Assembly (NCBI GenBank): GCA_903930085.1
Contig: CAIYXD010000589.1
Span: forward strand, 1 to 5,185
DNA: 5,185 nt
Direction: 5' to 3'
From: an uncultured Flavobacteriia bacterium
GTDB taxonomy: Bacteria; Bacteroidota; Bacteroidia; Flavobacteriales_D; Crocinitomicaceae
Part shown: piece after piece, positions 1 to 5,185 of the stretch
Layout: the number at the start of each line of letters is the position of its first letter
Numbering within the stretch: position 1 is the stretch's first letter
Translations under genes and position numbers: made by a program
Notes under the pieces: model-generated
Told to the model about the DNA's origin: nothing
Database searches by the model: none
Seen by the model: the letters and a program-made list of their open reading frames with translations, nothing else

Positions 1-2589
1 AATTCCTTTGGACGGGGTTGAAATCAAACGTCGCACTTCTATTCCTTTGCTGTTCTTCACCAACCATATAAGCTGCACTTTCTCATCTTGCTCTTCTTTG
101 CGCAATTCCGCTAGTGTTGGATAAACAACTGCTTTTTTCTCTTTTTCCAGTGCTTTTTCCTTTTCTTGACGAATCGATTTTAGTGTTTTGAACTCCTCTT
201 TTACGTGAATAGAGAATACTGCACCGAATTCAGGATTTGGCGCCGACCAAAGATTTGCTCCTTGAAATCCTGTTCCTTCCAAGCTTAATGGATCGGATTG
301 AATGTACAATAAAGCTTCTTTAACAGGAAATAAATGCGCTTTTTCCCCTAATATTTCTTTATTCAAATCACGCAAAGGAGTGTAATTGTGCAAAACATAC
401 ATTCCGCGACCAAATGTTGCAGCGACTAAATCGTTTTCCCTTTTTTGAATATCTAAGTCGTACACGGCAATCGTTGGTAAACCGGAAAGTTTTGTCCAAG
501 TTTCGCCTTCATTTGTTGAGAAATATGCCCCAAATTCCGTTCCTGCAAAAAGTAATTTTGGATCAATATGGTCTTGTTTAATGCAATAAACTGAACCCCT
601 TTCCGGTAAATTGGAAGCAATAGAAGTCCAAGTTTTACCTTTGTTGGAACTTTTAAAGACATACGGTTTGAAATCGCCAGATCTGTGATTATTGAAAACG
701 GCATAAACCACATTTTCATCGTGCAATGATGCTGTAAGCATATTCACACGGGTGTTTTTTGGAATATCCTTGAATTCAGAAATTTTCAACCACGCTTGTC
801 CGTCGTTCTCAGAAACTTGAATTAACCCATCGTCTGTTCCTGCATAAAGCAAACCTTTTTTCTTTGGCGATTCGTCCAAGGCAACTATATTGCCATAAAT
901 CGTGGTTGAAGCGTTTTTCATTACGGCATCGATTGACCAAACTTGCCCCATTACTTCTAGTGCATTTCTATCAATTTGTTGCGATAAATCTGGAGAAATA
1001 GTATTCCAGTCGTCTCCGCGATTACTTGTTTTAAATACTTTGTTTGCTGCGAAATACAGTGTTTTTGGATCGTGAGGAGAAACCAAAAGTGGCGCGTCCC
1101 AATTCCAACGGTAAGCTGCTTCGCCTTTTCCAGGAATTGGCTGTATGTAAACTTTCTCGCCAGAAGCTTTATCGTAGCGAACCAACCAGCCGTATTGTGC
1201 CTGCGCATAAGTGATGTTTGGATTGGAAGGATCTGTAGCAGATTCGAAACCATCTCCGCCATTTGTAATATACCAATCCGAGTTTAGTATTCCAGCAACA
1301 TTTGTTGTTACAGAAGGCCCGCCCATTGAATTGTTATCTTGTGTTCCACCGTATATGGAGTAAAAAGGGCTCGCATTATCTGTAACTACTTTATAAAATT
1401 GAATTAACGGTAAATTAGAATAATATTTCCACTGTTTTGCGTGGTTATACGTTTCATAAATCCCACCATCTGTGCCATTTATCCAGTGATCGGTATCTGT
1501 TGGATCAATCCATAAAGCATGGTTGTCGACATGTTTCTGGTGCTCGCCAGTTGGCACAAAATTCTTACCGCCATCTTCCGTATGGTGCAAATACGTGTCC
1601 ATTGCAAAAACTTTAAGCTTGTCTTTTGGATCGCATATTAGCTCTTGGTAGTAATTTCCACTGGTCGTGAATCCCGACATTTTAGACCAAGTTTCTCCTT
1701 TGTTGGTAGATTGAAAGAAACCACCTTTATCTCCGCGCCCTTCTGCAATCGCATAAACATAATTTGCGTCTGCGGGTGAAACGGCAATTCCAATTCTTCC
1801 CATCATTCCTTTTGGCAATCCATCACTAATTTCACGCCATGTTTTTCCACCATCTGTTGATTTATAAATGGAAGATTCAGGTCCTCCGCCAATATATGTC
1901 CATTCGTGTCGACGCCTCTGATGCGCGGAAGCATACAAAATTTCTGGGTTTAACGGATCAATTGCAATTTCGGAAATCCCAGTTTCTTCTGAGATATAAA
2001 GTGTTCGTTCCCATGTCTTTCCGCCGTCAAGAGATTTGTAAACTCCTCGTTCACCACCAGAACTCCAAACAGGTCCATAAGCTGCAACCCATACAATATT
2101 TTCATCTTTTGGGTGAATCACAATATTCCCAATATGCTCGGATTTTTTCAAACCCATGTTGGTGAATGATTTTCCGCCATCGACGGATTTGTATACGCCA
2201 TCGCCATAAGCAACAGAACGTTGGTTATTATTTTCACCTGTTCCAACCCAAACGGTTGATGGATTGGTAGGTGCTAATTCAACACAGGCAATGGAAAATG
2301 AACCATAGTTATCAAATATTGGAGAAAAAGATGTTCCGTGGTTATCGGTAAACCAAACGCCACCAGATGCAGCTGCAACATACCATTTGTTAGCATTTTC
2401 AGGGTGAATTGCAATATCTGAAACCCGCCCACTTGTTAAGGCTGGTCCAACCAAACGAAAACTTAGACCAGAAACGGTTGAAGCATCAAATAATGGAGAA
2501 ACTGCAGTAGTTTTCGCATCTTTTTTTTGTGCAATACTGCTTGTAGAATACGCTGTTAAAAGAAGCGTTAAGTATATTATTCGTCTCAT
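1..2589 (-). CDS. Secreted tandem beta-propeller protein, WD40/YVTN/BNR (VPS10/sortilin-like) family, 3' end off-window
   Basis: Translating the minus strand from the ATG at 2587-2589 gives 863 codons with no stop, so the gene runs off the left edge and lacks its C-terminus. Residues 1-20 form a signal peptide: basic MRR, a hydrophobic core, and a probable signal peptidase I site at SIA|Q after A20, so the protein is exported. At least ten Asp-box (BNR) motifs of the S-x-D/N-x-G-x-T-W type follow, starting near residues 81, 135, 186, 244, 294, 337, 521, 593, 647 and 691. Examples are SVDGGKSF, STDGGKTW and STNEGETW. Further family hallmarks are GTDGGIYET (about 372-380), GGTQDN (414-419), GGDGF (444-448), YRWNWDAP with SPHDP (about 492-508) and a closing FGRGMYVLHNY near 727-737. 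This pattern suggests two consecutive propellers followed by a charged linker. Such proteins are often named glycosyl hydrolase or sortilin-like, but no catalytic activity can be assigned here, and binding or scaffolding is equally possible. The family is sure; the function is not. Confidence 0.93.
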   Translation of the reverse strand, partial: MRRIIYLTLLLTAYSTSSIAQKKDAKTTAVSPLFDASTVSGLSFRLVGPALTSGRVSDIAIHPENANKWYVAAASGGVWFTDNHGTSFSPIFDNYGSFSIACVELAPTNPSTVWVGTGENNNQRSVAYGDGVYKSVDGGKSFTNMGLKKSEHIGNIVIHPKDENIVWVAAYGPVWSSGGERGVYKSLDGGKTWERTLYISEETGISEIAIDPLNPEILYASAHQRRRHEWTYIGGGPESSIYKSTDGGKTWREISDGLPKGMMGRIGIAVSPADANYVYAIAEGRGDKGGFFQSTNKGETWSKMSGFTTSGNYYQELICDPKDKLKVFAMDTYLHHTEDGGKNFVPTGEHQKHVDNHALWIDPTDTDHWINGTDGGIYETYNHAKQWKYYSNLPLIQFYKVVTDNASPFYSIYGGTQDNNSMGGPSVTTNVAGILNSDWYITNGGDGFESATDPSNPNITYAQAQYGWLVRYDKASGEKVYIQPIPGKGEAAYRWNWDAPLLVSPHDPKTLYFAANKVFKTSNRGDDWNTISPDLSQQIDRNALEVMGQVWSIDAVMKNASTTIYGNIVALDESPKKKGLLYAGTDDGLIQVSENDGQAWLKISEFKDIPKNTRVNMLTASLHDENVVYAVFNNHRSGDFKPYVFKSSNKGKTWTSIASNLPERGSVYCIKQDHIDPKLLFAGTEFGAYFSTNEGETWTKLSGLPTIAVYDLDIQKRENDLVAATFGRGMYVLHNYTPLRDLNKEILGEKAHLFPVKEALLYIQSDPLSLEGTGFQGANLWSAPNPEFGAVFSIHVKEEFKTLKSIRQEKEKALEKEKKAVVYPTLAELRKEEQDEKVQLIWLVKNSKGIEVRRLISTPSKGI
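2530..2589 (-). other. Signal peptide of the propeller protein
   Basis: Residues 1-20 start with MRR, continue with a hydrophobic run (IIYLTLLLTAY) and end with the small-residue site S-I-A before Q21, a good signal peptidase I site. No cysteine follows, so it is not a lipoprotein. The mature protein would begin QKKDAK. This supports the chosen start: an upstream start would bury the export signal, and no other internal ATG leaves it intact. Confidence 0.85.
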
Positions 2590-2607
2590 ATGTAAAGTAA
2601 TTTGAGA

Positions 2608-2641
2608 TAAAATTAACATTTATTCCCTGTCAATATACAAA
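2608..2641 (-). promoter_or_regulatory. Weak candidate Bacteroidota-type promoter for the propeller gene
   Basis: On the minus strand TTTG (2641-2638) is followed after 22 bases by TAATTTTA (2615-2608), which matches seven of eight positions of the Bacteroidota -7 element TAnnTTTG. The usual spacer is nearer 19 bases, so the fit is imperfect. Transcription would start about 14 bases before the ATG. No Shine-Dalgarno sequence is visible in the leader, which is common in this phylum. In AT-rich DNA such matches arise easily by chance. Confidence 0.25.
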
Positions 2642-2739
2642 TTCCTGTAACTTGAATTTGAAGTAAATACTCAGAACCTATACCAATCTATATTGAGGGT
2701 CGTATCGCAATGATTTTTTCCGCTATTTTATGTAACCTT

Positions 2740-2755
2740 TCGAAATTTTTTTCGA
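2740..2755. repeat. Perfect inverted repeat (possible operator or small hairpin)
   Basis: TCGAAA (2740-2745) and TTTCGA (2750-2755) are exact reverse complements separated by TTTT. The arms do not extend further. It lies 71 bases before the OmpA-family start codon and 151 bases before the divergent start. The repeat is a direct observation; a role as a regulator binding site is only a guess, since six-base arms in AT-rich DNA can occur by chance. Confidence 0.45.
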
Positions 2756-2779
2756 TATAACTTTTGGGTATGAAATTTG
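2750..2779 (+). promoter_or_regulatory. Weak candidate promoter for the PorE-like gene
   Basis: GAAATTTG (2772-2779) matches seven of eight positions of TAnnTTTG, and TTTC (2750-2753) lies 18 bases upstream in the place of the TTTG -33 element. That would give a leader of about 40 bases. Competing candidates are TAACTTTT (2758-2765) and TATTTTTA (2811-2818); the last would make the transcript almost leaderless. None fits both elements well, and no Shine-Dalgarno sequence precedes the ATG. Confidence 0.2.
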
Positions 2780-2825
2780 TGCTTGTTTAAAATTATCCAA
2801 TAAAAATCGTTATTTTTAGTACCAT

Positions 2826-4868
2826 ATGAAATACGTTTATTTTCTAGTTGTTATTTTCTCGCAGGCTTTCATTTCTTTTTCGCAGGAAGAAGATGAATCG
2901 TGTTTACCACCAGAGAAAAAAGTATTAAAACTTCTGGAAACAGCTAAAAAATCAAGCGATACCAAAAGTGCAATTACAAATTTTTCTGACGCAATTGCTT
3001 TGGCTCCTGAAAATGCCATGGTGTATTACGAATATGCCATGTTTGCGTATACAATGGGTCTGAAAAACTATGATGAACAGCCAAATCCCGCGATGGGAGA
3101 TCGAAATTTTGTCAAAGCGGAAGAAATGTTTCAAACGGCATTGGAACACTGTTCGGATTACCACGCAAATTGTTCTTATTATCTCGGAGTGATTAACTAC
3201 ACGCAATTGGATAAAACGGAGGCAATGAAGTGGTTTGAAGCGTTTAAAAATTTCAAGCATTCGGATAATTCTAGGTATCCAGAGGATTATGCTAAAAAAA
3301 TGGGAGATGTGAACGAGGTATTGAAAGATAGTAAAGCGGAACAGGAAGTTTTAGCTATCGAAGTGCCATTTTCCCCTTCGATAGTGAAAAATGTAAGTTC
3401 TGATAAGGATGAATATTTCCCGATGATTTCGCCCGATAATGAGTTAATCTTTTATACGAGAAAATTAGACAGAGCAAATTTAGGGGATATTCGCTCGAAT
3501 ATTGTAGAAGAATTTACCTTTTCAAAACGCTCGGATATTAAATCAGCCTTTAATTATGGTGAACCTTTAAAACGCCCATTTAATACAGGTGAATTTACGA
3601 ATTATGGCGCTGCAACTTTATCCGTTGATAACAAGGAAATGATTATCTGTGCATGTAAAAAGGAAATCGTTTATGGTCAAGAATACTTAAATTGTGATTT
3701 ATATACTGCTCAATACCAGCGTTCTGGCGAAGGAGGAAATGATTTTGTCTGGTCTAGTTTAGTAAACATGGGTGCAGGAATCAATACAAAAGATGGTTGG
3801 GAAGCGCAGCCTTCTCTTTCTGCAGATGGAAATACGCTTTTTTACACGGTAGCAAGACCAACTTCGCGCGATAACGATATATACATTGTGAAAAGGAAAG
3901 AAGATGGCACGTGGGGTGTTGCTCGTCCTTTCGATGAAATTAATACCGACGGAAAAGATAAAAGTCCGTTTTTGCACCAAGATAGTGAAACCTTATATTT
4001 TGTTTCTTCCACGAGCGATACACGAAAAGGGGCTGGTGGTTTGGATATTTTTTACATGCGCGAGGAAAATGGGACATGGTCGGAACCGAAGAATATTGGT
4101 TATCCAATCAACTCAAAAGAAGATGAAATTGGATTATTCGTTTCAACAGATGGAAATCTCGCTTATTATTCTTCCAGAGTTGGAGGAAACTGGAATATTT
4201 ATTCCTTTGAACTATATGAAGAAGCGCGTCCAAAAGCCGTGCATATTTTAAAAGGGGAATTGAAAGATGAAAATGGCAACCCAGTTACCGATGCCGCAAT
4301 AGAAATTTCCTATTCTGGATCGGATGAGGTGACAAAAATAAAGGTAAATGGTGACGATGGAAAATATGCCGCTGTTGTGAAAACTGAAATTAAGCAAGAT
4401 GTTATGGTTACCGTTAAAAAGGAAAATCATGCTTTCGATTCTAAGTTAATTTCCAAAGAAGCTTTTGAAACGGATGAGTTGGTAATTCGCGGTAAAGATT
4501 TAAATGTTAAAGAACTGAAATTAGGCGAATCTTACACCATAAACGATATTCTTTACGCAACCAATTCGGCAATTTTAAACGATAAATCCAAGTTTATTCT
4601 AAAAGGATTTGCACGGTATTTAAAAGATAATCCTTCCATTCAATTGACAATTCAAGGGCATACAGATGATATTGGCGAGGACAACCAGAATCGAACTCTT
4701 TCAGAAAATCGTGCAATTATTGTTAAAGATTATCTTATTTCGCAAGGAATTCAGGCAAATCGACTCGCGTCTAAAGGATTTGGCGAAACGCAACCCAAAG
4801 TGGAGAACACCTCCGAAGCCAATAGAGCGATGAACCGTAGGACTGATTTTATCATAGAAAAATTATAA
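2826..4868 (+). CDS. PorE-like OmpA-family protein (TPR, five-blade PD40 propeller, CRD, OmpA peptidoglycan-binding domain)
   Basis: This is a complete 680-residue protein. Residues 1-19 are a signal peptide (MKYVYFLVVIF core, cleavage near SFS|Q), placing it in the periplasm or at the outer membrane. Residues about 40-145 are helical TPR-like repeats. Five PD40/WD40-like strands follow near 195-212, 258-277, 325-353, 376-413 and 433-463, with typical wording such as SPDNELIFY, SADGNTLFY and GGLDIFYM. A carboxypeptidase-regulatory-like fold covers about 473-555 (KGELKDENGNPVTDA). Residues 568-680 are the OmpA C-terminal domain with GHTDDIG, LSENRA, GFGETQP and NRRTDF; D614 and R629 have the same 15-residue spacing as D271 and R286, which bind diaminopimelate in Escherichia coli OmpA. 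The domain order equals that of PorE (PG1058) of Porphyromonas gingivalis, associated with type IX secretion. Unlike PorE, described as a lipoprotein, no lipobox is seen. Bacteroidota carry many paralogues of this design and no porP/sprF is beside it in the window, so orthology to PorE is not proven and no symbol is given. Confidence 0.93.
   Translation: MKYVYFLVVIFSQAFISFSQEEDESCLPPEKKVLKLLETAKKSSDTKSAITNFSDAIALAPENAMVYYEYAMFAYTMGLKNYDEQPNPAMGDRNFVKAEEMFQTALEHCSDYHANCSYYLGVINYTQLDKTEAMKWFEAFKNFKHSDNSRYPEDYAKKMGDVNEVLKDSKAEQEVLAIEVPFSPSIVKNVSSDKDEYFPMISPDNELIFYTRKLDRANLGDIRSNIVEEFTFSKRSDIKSAFNYGEPLKRPFNTGEFTNYGAATLSVDNKEMIICACKKEIVYGQEYLNCDLYTAQYQRSGEGGNDFVWSSLVNMGAGINTKDGWEAQPSLSADGNTLFYTVARPTSRDNDIYIVKRKEDGTWGVARPFDEINTDGKDKSPFLHQDSETLYFVSSTSDTRKGAGGLDIFYMREENGTWSEPKNIGYPINSKEDEIGLFVSTDGNLAYYSSRVGGNWNIYSFELYEEARPKAVHILKGELKDENGNPVTDAAIEISYSGSDEVTKIKVNGDDGKYAAVVKTEIKQDVMVTVKKENHAFDSKLISKEAFETDELVIRGKDLNVKELKLGESYTINDILYATNSAILNDKSKFILKGFARYLKDNPSIQLTIQGHTDDIGEDNQNRTLSENRAIIVKDYLISQGIQANRLASKGFGETQPKVENTSEANRAMNRRTDFIIEKL
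4527..4865 (+). other. OmpA-like peptidoglycan-binding domain
   Basis: Residues 568-680 of the OmpA-family protein. The segment opens with the strand YTINDILYATNSAILN, as in OmpA_C domains, and runs through IQGHTDDIG, the helix LSENRAIIVKDYLISQGI, ANRLASKGFGETQP and the terminal NRRTDFII. Both diaminopimelate-contact residues, D614 and R629, are kept, so the domain should bind the peptide stem of peptidoglycan non-covalently. The domain closes the protein, with only a few residues after the last strand. Confidence 0.9.
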
Positions 4869-4894
4869 TATCCGCAGGCTAAATAAAGAGCGGT

Positions 4895-5185
4895 TTACTT
4901 GTAGCGAATTTTAGAGACATTAAAATCTACGTGTTCACTAAAACCAGGTAATTCTCCTGTTTCTGAATATTGCCAGTGAATAATTCTGCTGTCTTCTATG
5001 CATTTTGGTTTGCGACTGTAAGCAGCAATCCAAAACTTATAGTCTTTAAAATCGGCAGCAAATTTTGTTTCAAAATAATGCAATGAGCAGTAAATTAATG
5101 GTCGCATGCCTGTTGCACTTTCCACTTCTTCCAACCAGATTTTCATTTTAGCAATTAGATCAGCGTCGGAGAATCCTTCGCTTTC
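4895..5185 (-). CDS. GH25-type lysozyme (N-acetylmuramidase), C-terminal half, 5' end off-window
   Basis: Reading leftwards from the right edge, 96 codons are open and end at the TAA at 4895-4897. An internal ATG at 5144-5146 is not the start, because the frame stays open and protein-like upstream (ESEGFSDADLIAKMKIW) to the edge. The fragment matches the C-terminal half of the GH25 TIM-barrel: an amphipathic helix WLEEVESATGMRP, the strand LIYCSLHYFE, FWIAAY, then HWQYSETGELPGF and VDFNV, the last two being typical of the WQY...G..G..VDxN ending of this family. GH25 enzymes cleave the beta-1,4 bond between N-acetylmuramic acid and N-acetylglucosamine in peptidoglycan. The catalytic acidic residues of the DxE motif and any signal peptide lie off-window, so activity and location cannot be judged. 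No domain follows the catalytic barrel. It converges on the OmpA-family gene with a gap of 26 bases. Confidence 0.85.
   Translation of the reverse strand, partial: ESEGFSDADLIAKMKIWLEEVESATGMRPLIYCSLHYFETKFAADFKDYKFWIAAYSRKPKCIEDSRIIHWQYSETGELPGFSEHVDFNVSKIRYK

Larger units (their letters stand above)
2590..2825. other. Divergent intergenic region
   Basis: This is the only sizeable non-coding stretch. It lies between two divergent start codons, so the promoters and any operators for both genes should be here. It is strongly AT-rich, carries a perfect six-base inverted repeat at 2740-2755, and I found no small gene, tRNA or recognisable riboswitch. Both start codons sit inside a CATATG palindrome (2587-2592 and 2823-2828), which is probably coincidence. 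Confidence 0.8.

Noticed and set aside
453..719. An 88-codon minus-strand open frame.
   Set aside because: It is a different frame from the propeller gene, whose conserved Asp boxes SSNKGKTW and STNEGETW cover the same stretch.
957..1287. Overlapping open frames on both strands (957-1262 minus, 1072-1287 plus).
   Set aside because: Both are out-of-frame shadows of the propeller gene, which encodes the conserved RWNWDAP and SPHDP motifs here.
1839..2165. A 108-codon plus-strand open frame.
   Set aside because: It lies wholly antisense to the propeller gene, whose frame shows clear Asp-box motifs across the same bases; the plus-strand translation has no recognisable domain.
2684..2695. Short inverted repeat CAAT-CTAT-ATTG in the intergenic region.
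   Set aside because: Arms of four bases are expected by chance in AT-rich DNA.
3294..3300. A7 run in the OmpA-family gene as a frameshift site.
   Set aside because: The reading frame continues unbroken through a well-formed propeller and OmpA domain, the heptamer is not phased as a classic slippery site, and no alternative product makes sense.
3904..4251. A 115-codon plus-strand open frame.
   Set aside because: It is in another frame inside the OmpA-family gene, over propeller blades four and five; no signal or domain of its own.
4872..4893. Possible bidirectional terminator between the convergent genes: CCGC (4872-4875) pairing with GCGG (4890-4893).
   Set aside because: The stem is only four pairs with a 14-base loop and no clean T-run on either side. 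The gap may contain a weak terminator, but this is not strong enough to annotate.
5144..5146. ATG as the start of a small 83-residue protein.
   Set aside because: The fragment begins in the middle of a GH25 domain and the frame remains open and family-like to the window edge, so this is an internal methionine.

Overview
The window looks like a chromosomal segment from a Bacteroidota bacterium, most likely Flavobacteriales. This rests on the AT-rich sequence, the weak or absent Shine-Dalgarno sequences, an OmpA-family protein with the TPR / PD40 propeller / carboxypeptidase-regulatory-like / OmpA layout typical of that phylum, and a very large secreted BNR/VPS10-type propeller protein. I cannot assign genus or species from sequence alone.

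Layout: (1) Positions 1-2589, minus strand: one continuous open frame of 863 codons, read from its start codon to the left edge with no stop. It is the N-terminal and central part of a secreted tandem beta-propeller protein of the WD40/YVTN/BNR (VPS10/sortilin-like, often labelled 'glycosyl hydrolase') family; its C-terminus lies outside the window. (2) Positions 2590-2825: a 236-base divergent intergenic region that must hold the start signals of both flanking genes. It contains a short perfect inverted repeat and only weak promoter candidates. (3) Positions 2826-4868, plus strand: a complete 680-residue PorE-like OmpA-family protein. (4) Positions 4869-4894: a 26-base gap between convergent genes. 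(5) Positions 4895-5185, minus strand: the C-terminal 96 residues of a GH25-type lysozyme (muramidase), open at the right edge.

How they may fit together: the OmpA-family protein should bind peptidoglycan through its C-terminal domain in the periplasm and carries a five-blade propeller for protein contacts. This is the architecture of PorE, a component associated with the type IX secretion system (T9SS). The divergent neighbour is a large exported propeller protein whose C-terminus, where a T9SS sorting domain would sit, is off-window. The convergent neighbour is a putative peptidoglycan hydrolase. All three are therefore plausibly envelope or exported proteins, but a shared pathway is inference. 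I see no tRNA, rRNA, CRISPR array, insertion sequence or phage feature, and no clearly undescribed system.
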